Source: ZC4RG35 sp041747855
GTDB taxonomy: Bacteria; Actinomycetota; Acidimicrobiia; Spongiisociales; ZC4RG35
DNA length: 64,000 bases
Direction of reading: 5' to 3'
NCBI GenBank assembly: GCA_041747855.1
Contig: JBGTEJ010000017.1
Location: forward strand, 1-64,000
The translations under genes and the position numbers were made by a program. Shown piece by piece: positions 17,512 to 25,500 of the stretch (the stretch's first letter is position 1; every line of letters starts with the position of its first letter). The notes beneath the pieces are model-generated. The model saw only the letters and a program-made list of their open reading frames with translations. It was not told the origin of the DNA and made no database searches.

Positions 17512-17631
17512 GCCCCGAACATATGGGCGGCGGGTCTCGGTTTCTAGGGGGTCGAGACTCGGGGTAGAGCGGCTACTCCGCCGGTGATTTGCCCCGGTGC
17601 CGGCTTTGGGGAGGTCTGCCGGGGCCAGGTT
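17512..17631 (-). repeat. Junction repeat upstream of comM: comM leader, 3' tail of the large surface-protein gene, and an internal comM fragment
   Basis: Reading upstream from the comM start there is the comM leader (CGACCCCCTAGAAACCG...CCATATGTTCGGGG). Next come the last codons and stop of a surface-protein gene (G-K-S-P-A-E-stop, compare G-K-P-P-A-E-stop at 22517). Finally there is a 36-base comM piece (17596-17631) coding N-L-A-P-A-D-L-P-K-A-G-T with synonymous changes relative to the intact gene. The mosaic shows recombination with a diverged comM allele. Confidence 0.85.
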
Positions 17632-17653
17632 TCGGCTAAGTAAACCCCTTACA

Positions 17654-18457
17654 TCATCCGATAGCGCCTTCGCCAGCCTTCAGATGTTTATTCCACATGT
17701 TGAAGTTGGACTTCAAAGAGTCGAAATCGCCCTTCGCGAGGCCATTCATATGGGCTACAACACGGCGGGAGACATTTATCCGGTGGAGCGTTTCCTCCAC
17801 AAACGTCTTCCTCTTGAAGATCAGCTTGAAGAGTGGCCAGTTGTTATCCGAAAGAATGATCTTGTTGTAGTCATAGAGGTCCAGATAGACAATGAGATGC
17901 TCTCCTCGGGGTGTATGCCATGGGTCCTCATCGTCTTGGCTCTTCCGGTCCTCAGCCTTTCGGACGGTTCCCGGATCAACGCCACGAGGCCACCAATCTT
18001 GCCCAAATTCGGCCTTGAGAACCCTCACGATTGTTTCTCTGACAGAGTTCTCAAACAGGTACAACAGCTGGTAAGCCTCGCGTGATCGCTCATGATTGCC
18101 TCCCGCGTAGATATTCATGAAGGCAGGCATCGCCCCAAAGTCGAAATCCCGGCTTTGAACGTTGACCACTTTCGCTGCTACCGAACTCTTCACGGCCGTA
18201 GTGGAGGCCGATGGCCCTGGTTGGGGTCGAGTGCCAACTATCGCCCGAGCCAACTCGCTCGCCCTCCTCTGGCTCTCCGGATCCAGATTGAAGCCCTTGA
18301 GTGGTACCTGGTTCAGAATGGCTAGAACCAGCAACGCGTCAGATCGCGGCTCAATGTGGAGATCATTTTGGAGCTTCGTCACTGCATTAGCCAACGCCTG
18401 CGCTGACCAATTGTTCTTCTGTCGAAGAGCTTCCCGAATCCCAGATTCGTCGGCCAC
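17654..18457 (-). CDS. Swt1-type HEPN domain protein (putative RNase)
   Basis: The 267-aa protein has an unrecognised helical N-terminus (1-75), a linker, then a HEPN domain of the Swt1 type (about 122-245). The domain has AYQLLYLFENSVRE, DWWPRG and HLIVYLDLYDY, and ends in RRVVAHMN, where R231 and H236 form the Rx4H catalytic motif of HEPN ribonucleases. HEPN RNases commonly act in toxin or abortive-infection systems. It is the last gene of a tight minus-strand set with three small HTH proteins. The sequence is visibly more A/T-rich than the backbone and lies inside the comM-linked island. Confidence 0.8.
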   Translation of the reverse strand: MADESGIREALRQKNNWSAQALANAVTKLQNDLHIEPRSDALLVLAILNQVPLKGFNLDPESQRRASELARAIVGTRPQPGPSASTTAVKSSVAAKVVNVQSRDFDFGAMPAFMNIYAGGNHERSREAYQLLYLFENSVRETIVRVLKAEFGQDWWPRGVDPGTVRKAEDRKSQDDEDPWHTPRGEHLIVYLDLYDYNKIILSDNNWPLFKLIFKRKTFVEETLHRINVSRRVVAHMNGLAKGDFDSLKSNFNMWNKHLKAGEGAIG

Positions 18458-18461
18458 AGTC

Positions 18462-18761
18462 TTACGGCTCTAGCTCGAAGCCTACTGAGTCGGCCGAGGC
18501 AATCCTGTGGGGGTACTTCTTGGTGGAGTTCTCGAGGACGATACCCGCCTCCTTCCAAGCCGCCCATCTAGTTCCCACGGCTCGACCGGAAATTCCAGCT
18601 AGGCCTCCGACTTGATCACGGCTCCGTGCCCCATCCGAGGCCTGGTAGACAGCCAGGTCGGTTTCGCTCTGGATATGCTCCCTTAGGAGATCACGCAACG
18701 GACCCGCAGCCATAATGCGGACCCATCTAAGAATCTCGTCGAAGCGATCTTCGGCACTCAT
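18462..18761 (-). CDS. Small winged-helix-like protein of the HEPN cluster
   Basis: The 99-aa protein has a helical N-terminal half (DRFDEILRWVRIMAAGPLRDLL) and a C-terminal DNA-binding-like segment (GGLAGISGRAVGTRWAAWKEAGIV) with the helix-turn-helix and wing spacing of winged-helix regulators. It overlaps the preceding HTH gene by 4 bases and is 4 bases from the HEPN gene, so the three are translated together. No named family is recognised. It may be the DNA- or partner-binding subunit that controls the HEPN RNase. Confidence 0.72.
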   Translation of the reverse strand: MSAEDRFDEILRWVRIMAAGPLRDLLREHIQSETDLAVYQASDGARSRDQVGGLAGISGRAVGTRWAAWKEAGIVLENSTKKYPHRIASADSVGFELEP

Positions 18762-18970
18762 GTTGTCTTGTCCTTCTTCTTCTTCTTGGCGAGGACAACG
18801 CTGACCGTGTTAGCGGTCGTACCAAGCAGTTCGGCAATGCGAGCGTTGCCGAAGCCGACTCGATTCATCTCGACAATGAGATCGGACTGAGAACCTGATT
18901 CGCGCCTTAATTCGAGGACTTTGAGTCGCACCAGTTCATCACCAGGGTCACCTGCAGATGTATTGGTCAT
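18758..18970 (-). CDS. Small sigma-region-4-like HTH protein of the HEPN cluster
   Basis: The 70-aa protein is helical with a clear helix-turn-helix (GFGNARIAELLGTTANTVSVVL) resembling sigma-factor region 4, followed by a Lys-rich tail (AKKKKKDK). The N-terminal half (ELVRLKVLELRRESGSQ) may oligomerise. It overlaps both neighbours by 4 bases, which indicates a coupled operon and makes the small frame credible. The function is inferred only: a DNA-binding accessory or regulator. Confidence 0.72.
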   Translation of the reverse strand: MTNTSAGDPGDELVRLKVLELRRESGSQSDLIVEMNRVGFGNARIAELLGTTANTVSVVLAKKKKKDKTT

Positions 18971-19212
18971 GACTGCGCCCTCTTTCGGTCTCGACTCACC
19001 TGCATGCGCGCCGCAGCAGATGTCTTACCTAGCGCCTGACCTATCTCAGAGTTCGACAATCCGCTTTCTGACAGCAGGAAGTCGAGGGACGGATAGGACG
19101 GGTTCGGCAGGTCACCAGCTTCCATTACTCTGTATGCCACAAGTGCAACTACAGCGCTAAGCTTTCTGTCGATGGAACCAAGCAGTTCAATCGTGGAAGC
19201 ATCTGTTTGCAT
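18967..19212 (-). CDS. Small HTH protein, first gene of the HEPN cluster
   Basis: ATG 19212 is chosen because AGAGGAG lies 5 bases before it; the ATG at 19236 lacks a site and would begin inside the palindromic operator. The 81-aa product has a helical N-terminus (IELLGSIDRKLSAVVALVAYRV) and a sigma-region-4-like HTH (GLSNSEIGQALGKTSAAARMQV) with a basic end. It resembles the next gene in the HTH part, so the two may be paralogues or form a heteromer. The palindrome just upstream suggests autoregulation. Confidence 0.72.
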   Translation of the reverse strand: MQTDASTIELLGSIDRKLSAVVALVAYRVMEAGDLPNPSYPSLDFLLSESGLSNSEIGQALGKTSAAARMQVSRDRKRAQS

Positions 19213-19234
19213 TGTTTCTCCTCTATCACGGGCC

Positions 19235-19252
19235 AACTACATTAGTGTAGTT
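19235..19252 (-). promoter_or_regulatory. Palindromic operator/promoter of the HEPN-HTH cluster
   Basis: AACTACA-4-TGTAGTT is a perfect 7-base inverted repeat 23-40 bases upstream of the first HTH gene. On the minus strand it contains TACACT, a TANNNT -10 hexamer, so a bound HTH dimer would block the promoter. Confidence 0.6.
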
Positions 19253-19285
19253 CCACGATGTCTGCAAGAGGTTCCGCGCTGGCCA

Positions 19286-19873
19286 TTACCACTGGGTCTC
19301 AACGCGCCATCTTCCAGGCTCCCCGTAGATCACGCGTCCCGCTGGTGATTGGCGTCTCATACCCATCCACCAGTAGAACGAATATCGGCTTAGCGGCTGG
19401 GTTTGCCCGAAGAGTTCCAGCGGGTTGAGATTCTCATCTGAGAGCGCACCCTTTATCTCACGAAGTGGCATCCCAGTTGAGTACACGACGACGACCTGAG
19501 CATCAGGTGGATGCGTATCTAGTCCGGCGATCACTTCTCTGACCGTCAGGCCCATTCTCTGCTTTGGCTTCTCGAAACCAGCCGCTTCCAACGCCCGATG
19601 CACCTTGCTGAAGCCATCAGGGCTGAAGACTTCCGTTCCATAGGCAGCTGCATCAAACGCCATCCACATGTCACCGGCGAGGTTGACCGTCACGGTCCGG
19701 TTGGGGAATCTGATCCCACGCGAGGTGACGGCGGCACGGACCCGATCCTTGGCTTCCCGGACGGCGGTATCGGGAAGCCCGCTCAGTTTGAACAGATCCT
19801 TTTGAGCACCAAGGTGCACCTGGACCTCGACTGGTCTGACCTCTCCCCCAACCAACGCCACTGAGGTGGACAT
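19286..19873 (-). CDS. Chimeric frame: duplicated ComM N-terminus fused in frame to an unrecognised domain
   Basis: Residues 1-66 are a near-copy of the ComM N-terminus (residues after MYAAT through TVTVNLA), with few substitutions (I to V, S to R). At codon 67 the sequence switches to an unrelated 129-aa segment (DMWMAFDAAAYGTEVF to the end), which may once have begun at its own Met. The frame stays open across the junction. No family is recognised for the second part. It is either a relic of insertion into comM or a gene that borrows the comM start. The HEPN cluster follows on the same strand. Confidence 0.6.
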   Translation of the reverse strand: MSTSVALVGGEVRPVEVQVHLGAQKDLFKLSGLPDTAVREAKDRVRAAVTSRGIRFPNRTVTVNLAGDMWMAFDAAAYGTEVFSPDGFSKVHRALEAAGFEKPKQRMGLTVREVIAGLDTHPPDAQVVVVYSTGMPLREIKGALSDENLNPLELFGQTQPLSRYSFYWWMGMRRQSPAGRVIYGEPGRWRVETQW

Positions 19874-19910
19874 GTTTTTACCCAGCAGAAAACGTGCTCT
19901 GACATGGATT

Positions 19911-19942
19911 TCTTATCCCATCCGCTCGTTTGGTATCCGACC
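19911..19942 (+). repeat. Left direct repeat of the MTase/DUF262 module
   Basis: A 32-base sequence (TTATCCCATC..., GGTATCCG near its end) matches 22366-22397 in 25 of 32 positions in the same orientation. The pair brackets the methyltransferase/DUF262-HNH genes and may be an attachment or recombination site. Confidence 0.65.
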
Positions 19943-20023
19943 TTTACCATCTAGGTAGTCCGAGGGCTGCCCTCTACTACAGTTGGCCCCGCTCAGCTGG
20001 CGAAGAGGAAAGGCGGCCGAGCG

Positions 20024-21169
20024 ATGGCAAACGTGAACCTTGCAGCGGCCAAGGCGGCCAAGCAGGATGAGTTCTACACCCAGTGGGCCGACATTGAGCG
20101 TGAGATGAACGCATATTTTGAGCAGGATCCTGACGTCTTCCGGGACAAGGTGATCCTGTTGCCGTGCGATGATCCCGAGTGGAGCAATTTCACGAAGTTC
20201 TTCGCCCTCCACTTCGTAGACTTCGGAATTGAGAAGCTGATCTCAACTAGCTACGCCCCGAATAGCAATGCGGGAGGAAAGTTCTACGCGCCGACGCTGT
20301 TCGAGACCGAAAGCCCACAGTACGACCAGGACAAGTCGAGGGAGAAGGGTCGCCTTTTCACACTGGAGGCACAGGACGTCTCAGGTGACGGGGCCATCAA
20401 CATCGACGACCTCAACTGGGAGTACCTCGAGGGTGACGGTGATTTCAGAAGCGACGAGGTGACAAACCTGCGCAATGAGGCCGACATGGTCATCACCAAC
20501 CCTCCGTTCAGTCTCTTTCGGGAGTTCCTTGGCTGGGTCGTGGGAGGCGGCAAGGAGTTCTCGATCGTCGGCAGCAGCAACGCCACCACCTACAAGGAGG
20601 TATTCCCACTCATTAAGGCGAATCAACTTTGGAAGGGAGCGACCGCCAACAACTCCGACATGGTTTTCGGGGTCCCGAAGGGTACGAAGGTTGCGGAAGA
20701 TGATCGCCTGAAGGCTGAACGGCTCGGCTACCCGTCCGACGACCGGTTCGATTACACGCGGCAGGGAAACTCGTGCTGGCTCACCAACTTGGATCATGGT
20801 CGCCGCCACGACCCGCTCCAGCTGATGTCGATCGCCGACAACATCAAGTTCAGCAAGCACAAGGAAGTCAGGGGGGTCGGGTATGAGCGCTACGACAACT
20901 TCGATGCCATCGAAGTGCCGTTCGTCGATGCGATCCCGAGCGACTATGACGGGATCATGGGCGTCCCCATTTCGTTCTTGGACAAGTACAACCCTGACCA
21001 GTTTGAGATCGTTGGTGGCAGCACCGACGGATACTCCGCTGCGGCCATGGGGGTTACGCCGCTCGGGCCCGAATATGTCGGCAACGTCGGTCGCACCAAA
21101 CTGGGTCTCGCAAGCACCAAAAGAGCCGTGTACAAGCGCATCCTCATCCGGCGGAAGGACACCGCGTGA
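20024..21169 (+). CDS. EcoRI-family adenine-specific DNA methyltransferase
   Basis: The 381-aa protein matches M.EcoRI-type N6-adenine methyltransferases: N-terminal KQDEFYTQWADIE, LPCDDPEWSNFTKFF, the catalytic NPPF at 159-162 (the typical position for this family), and downstream FSIVGSSNATTY. It would methylate host DNA at a specific site to protect it. The start is ATG 20024 after AAAGGCGG. The stop overlaps the DUF262-HNH gene (GTGA), so enzyme and presumed nuclease are made together. No EcoRI-like nuclease is present. Confidence 0.92.
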   Translation: MANVNLAAAKAAKQDEFYTQWADIEREMNAYFEQDPDVFRDKVILLPCDDPEWSNFTKFFALHFVDFGIEKLISTSYAPNSNAGGKFYAPTLFETESPQYDQDKSREKGRLFTLEAQDVSGDGAINIDDLNWEYLEGDGDFRSDEVTNLRNEADMVITNPPFSLFREFLGWVVGGGKEFSIVGSSNATTYKEVFPLIKANQLWKGATANNSDMVFGVPKGTKVAEDDRLKAERLGYPSDDRFDYTRQGNSCWLTNLDHGRRHDPLQLMSIADNIKFSKHKEVRGVGYERYDNFDAIEVPFVDAIPSDYDGIMGVPISFLDKYNPDQFEIVGGSTDGYSAAAMGVTPLGPEYVGNVGRTKLGLASTKRAVYKRILIRRKDTA

Positions 21170-22332
21170 AGACCGAGCGCAAGATCTATAGCGTGGCGAA
21201 AACCGTTGAGGGCTTCGTCTACAACGAACTTGAAGGCAAGGGGCTGTTCGGTCTCGCCGGCAAACTGGTGATCCAGCCGGAGTATCAGCGCAACTACATC
21301 TACAACGACGGCAAGAGAGACGTTGCGGTCATCAAGTCATTGCTTGATGGCTACCCGCTTGGGCTGCTCTATTACAACGTCAACGGAGAGATGCTTGAGG
21401 TCCTCGACGGGCAGCAGCGCATCACCAGTATCGGCCGCTTCGTGACTGGCAAGTTCGCCATCAAGCTGGATGACAAGGAGCAGACCTTCTCCTCGCTTCC
21501 CGCCGTGGCGAAGCAGAAGATCCTTGAAAGCGAGCTGCTCGTCTATCACTGCCAGGGCGAAGAGCCGGAGATCAAGAAGTGGTTTGAGACCATCAACATT
21601 GTCGGAGTGCCACTCAACAGCCAGGAGTTGCTGAACTCCATCTACTCGGGGCCGTTCGTGACCAAGGCCAAGGCTGAGTTCTCCAACAGCCAGAACGCCA
21701 ATATGCAGAAGTGGTCGTCATACATCAGGGGTGATCCCAAGCGGCAGGACATTCTCAAGGAGGCTTTGGAGTGGGTCTCCTCCGCCCAGAACATCGAGAT
21801 CGACGCCTACCTGGCGCACCATCGCCGTGACACCGATATCACAGGCCTGAAGAACTACTTCAACTCCGTTATCGACTGGATTGACAGTGTCTTCACCCGG
21901 CCCCCGGACAAGGAGATGCGAGGGCTTGATTGGGGTCGGCTATACGAGACCTACCACTCGAAGTCATACAACGCGGCAGCTATCGACGCTGACATCGATG
22001 CACTTCGCGCTGATCCGGAGGTGTTCAACAACAAGGGAATCTACGAATACCTGCTGAGTGGCAAGACGGACCCCAAGTTGCTCGACATCCGGTTGTTCGA
22101 CCAGAAGACCAAAGTTGCCGCCTACGAGCAACAGACACAGAAGGCCAAGACCGACGGTGTGTCGAACTGCCCACTGTGTGCGATCGGTACTGATGCCAAC
22201 AAGACCCGCATCTACAAACCGAATGAGATGGACGCTGACCACGTGACCGCTTGGTCAAAGGGTGGTCAGTCCACCCTCGACAACTGCGAGATGCTGTGTG
22301 TCACCCACAACCGCGCTAAGGGCAACCGCTGA
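21166..22332 (+). CDS. DUF262 (GmrS-like) - HNH endonuclease
   Basis: The 388-aa protein has an N-terminal DUF262 ParB/Srx-like nucleotidase domain with PEYQR (38-42) and DGQQR (81-85). The C-terminal HNH nuclease has NCPLC, MDADHVTAWSKGG, LDNCEMLCVTHN and AKGNR. DUF262 domains in GmrSD-type enzymes couple NTP use to DNA cleavage. Here the nuclease is paired with a methyltransferase, so methylation-sensitive restriction is likely. The start is GTG 21166, overlapping the methyltransferase by 4 bases. A small clamp-type regulator is absent. Confidence 0.9.
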   Translation: MKTERKIYSVAKTVEGFVYNELEGKGLFGLAGKLVIQPEYQRNYIYNDGKRDVAVIKSLLDGYPLGLLYYNVNGEMLEVLDGQQRITSIGRFVTGKFAIKLDDKEQTFSSLPAVAKQKILESELLVYHCQGEEPEIKKWFETINIVGVPLNSQELLNSIYSGPFVTKAKAEFSNSQNANMQKWSSYIRGDPKRQDILKEALEWVSSAQNIEIDAYLAHHRRDTDITGLKNYFNSVIDWIDSVFTRPPDKEMRGLDWGRLYETYHSKSYNAAAIDADIDALRADPEVFNNKGIYEYLLSGKTDPKLLDIRLFDQKTKVAAYEQQTQKAKTDGVSNCPLCAIGTDANKTRIYKPNEMDADHVTAWSKGGQSTLDNCEMLCVTHNRAKGNR

Positions 22333-22365
22333 CCCCTGAAGCACCGGAGGGCCCTAGACCTGGGC

Positions 22366-22397
22366 TTTTATCCCATCTGAACGTCGGGTATCCGGCC
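22366..22397 (+). repeat. Right direct repeat of the MTase/DUF262 module
   Basis: This is the partner of 19911-19942, in direct orientation, 34 bases after the DUF262-HNH stop. The 184 bases from 22333 to 22516 hold only this repeat and a comM leader copy. Confidence 0.65.
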
Positions 22398-22442
22398 TTT
22401 TATAACCAATCGGTTGGCGAAACTCAGGTCTTCGGGTTCCGG

Positions 22443-22516
22443 GCATGCGTACCCCGAACATATGGGCGGCGGGCGGCGGTTTCTAGGGGGTCGAGGCTTG
22501 ACTCGGGGTAAAGCGT
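22443..22516 (-). repeat. comM leader copy after the surface-protein gene
   Basis: On the minus strand the 74 bases after the surface-protein stop match the 17512-17569 leader (CGACCCCCTAGAAACCG, GCCGCCCATATGTTCGGGG). Homology stops at the position of the comM start codon, where module 2 begins. This marks the site at which native comM was displaced. Confidence 0.85.
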
Positions 22517-25500
22517 CTACTCCGCCGGTGGTTTGCCTCGCGCGTTCCACAAGGATCCGATCACAACTGCTGCACCGACCGCCACCACTCCGGCCAGAAT
22601 CCACCAAAGAGCCGGCGTGGGTCCCGGTGTCGTCGAATCAGGGCCGGCCTCGACGATCGAAGTGGTTGTTGTGGTTCCGTCATCGACGGCCTGCAACAAG
22701 GCGGTGACGGTTGCAACAAGGTCCTCGTCGGGGAGGGGCCTGACTACGTCGGGATCGACGTGCAGAGGGATCACCATCACCGACACCACACCAGCAGAGT
22801 CTTTCGCTTCGAGTGTGATCTCGTGATCACCGGGCGTGAGTCCGCCGTAGTCGAACGACGGCCCCCGGCCGAACTCGCCGTTAAGAGATGAGCTCCACAC
22901 CAGATTCTCCGGGTCGATACCACGATCGTCCACGTCGAAGACACTCGCCTCGAAAGTGATTTCCTCGTTGGTTGCAAAGCTGAACCCTGCGACGGGAAGC
23001 AGGATCACTCCGGCCGGTGGCTTGTTCTCCACTTGCAGCCGGGGACCTTCGAGCACCGTGGTATTCCAACCATCGTTCAGGAGCAGACGGAACCGACCGT
23101 CGCCACCCGGCAACCCTGAAACAACGTCGTCCGACTCGAACTCGGTCAAACCGTAACCCTGCGCCAATGTCATCCACTGGTCGCCATTGTTGGAGTACTG
23201 GACCATGGCCAGGATCTCATCTTCATCGGCGTCTTCCATGGCCCACTGCAAGAAGACCAGGTCGGTCTCGGCATTCTGGATGATCCAGCGTCCCGTCGGG
23301 GGCGTCGACGACGGTTCGAATACCCCGACAGCTTCGTCGCCCATAGAAACCTTGTAGTACGACCCGTTCTTCAGGATGATTTCTGCTGACACCTGGACTA
23401 CGTGGGTGAGCTCGTGGGGCACTTCGGTCTGTAGCGGCGCCCGATAGAGCAGTTCGTCATTCGCATCGAAGACCTCGATGGCCAGGGTCTGGTCGGTCAG
23501 CACCTCATCCTCGAACCCCGGCGGCAGTTCGAAGTCGTCATGCAAAAGGTCGATCGCAATCAGGTTGGCCTGTCTGGTGTCCAGATCGACGGTTCCTGTG
23601 ACCAGCGCAACGGTGAAGACGTCGTCATCGGGCTCGAAAGGTATTGGCCCGGTTGGGGTCCCGTAGGCACCGTCGGTCGGCTCGGGTGGTGGAGGATTCC
23701 AATCGATCCCGACCAGGTTGGGCTCGCAGCCGACGCCGTAATAACTCAGCATCCGACACCAGTGGTAGGGGTCGGTCCAGGTCGGCGTGAGGTACGACAT
23801 CACCGGATACGCCCGGTTTGGCAGGTCAATTGCAGGGTCGTTGGAGATCGCGGTCGGTGACGGCAACCCCCACAGTGCGAAATAGACATCGAACCCGAAC
23901 CATCCTTCGGGGTCTACCTCGGCCAGCCGACAGTCGGGAAACCAGTCGGTCATGGGATGGGTCAAGTCGATAGCTCCGCCTTTGAGTTCGTTGGGCTGGC
24001 CGTCCCCATCGTCGTCCGCACAGGCAACATGCTTTCGATAGGCGAGATGCCCCACCTCATGGCCAGCGAGCGATGCACCGTCATGGAACCACGGGGAGCC
24101 ACCACTGAAGTTGTCGTTGAACTTGAGCCAGGTCGATTCCAGCCCGGCATTGGCGAGACCGCCGAAGTAGGTAGGCAGCGAGGGGTCGACCATCCCGATG
24201 AAGAACTCGGTGGTGTCATCCCAGTCGTACCAGACCCGATTGATTCCGAGCTCGGTCAGCGGTGCCGAGTAGCTCGACGTCTGGCCGTAGTCGCCGGGTT
24301 TGCATCCGCTCACGAAAACCGGCGCACCTACCACCGGGTGGCTTCCCTGGAACGGCATGTCGCCTCTCAACTCATAGGCACCGCGTTCAGGGTCCCAGGC
24401 AATGTCATCGATGGTGAAGGTCTTGTCCATGACCCTGACCGAAGTGCGATCAGGCACCAGTCTCACCGGTTTGGTGAAGTCAGCGATATCCGGCTCCTCG
24501 TCCTCGTCGAAGAAGAAGGAAGCGTCACTCACCCAGAGGAAGTTGCGATATCCGGAGTTTCCCGGCTGGATGACATCGACCAGGGTGGTCTGGCAAGGGC
24601 CCAGGTTCCATTCCTGCCCATTCGCATGGCCGATCGGGTACAGCACCGAGTTCCAGGGCTCGATGGCCACCGATTTCACCGGGTGGTAGCGGTAGATCCC
24701 CTCCACCACGTCGACGGCGCCGAGATTGCCACCGGAGTTGGTGGCGTAGACCCCCGGCCCTCCGAATAGGCCGTGGTACACCCTGATCTCATCGGAGGGG
24801 TGATAGGAACGGTGCATGTGGAGTGGGACCGGGTGGACGGTGACATCGGCAATGGTGTTGAAGTCGACGAACACCGTCTTGGTGTTGTTGTCGGAACGCG
24901 GCTCTTCGTCGATGGTGTTGGGGTGCGACGCCCACACCATGGCGGTGAAGCGGAGCCTCGAATGATTCGTCCACGACTGGGGGATCCGGAAGTAGAGGCT
25001 GTCGTCGAGGAGGGCACGCTCGCCTCCTCCCTGTTGGGCGTTGATGTAGGTTTTCTCCGGCCAGCGGGTCCCGAGGAATTGGTTGCCTGCCCACACTCCG
25101 ATGGCACCAGAGACCCCGGGCCACATCGTGGTCTCGCCGGTGTAAGTGATGTTCGGTGAGTCGTCGGGAATGTCGACGTAGACCCTGGCGTAGGTACGAC
25201 GCCCCCTTACCAGGGGCATGGCGTTCTCCAGGTTCTGCATCCCCTGGGTGATCTCGATACCGGTGATCCTGATGTCGGGATAGTCGATGTCGGCTGGGAT
25301 TCCCGACTCGTCTAGCGGGGGTGGCGGAGCGGTGGGGCCGGCGTAGGGATAGTTGGGGAAGGTGGAGGTTGTGTTCTGCCACCAGGTGTAGTCGTCGGTA
25401 CCGGCGCCATGCCCGGGGGGCAGTGTTGGGATCACGGCTGTGACCACAACCGAACTTGTGGTGGTCTGCTCAGGAGTCGTGGTAGTGGGACTCGTCGTTG

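Noticed and set aside
22333..22516. Possible tRNA as attachment site near the module end
   Set aside because: The sequence does not fold into a cloverleaf and lacks the T-loop consensus.
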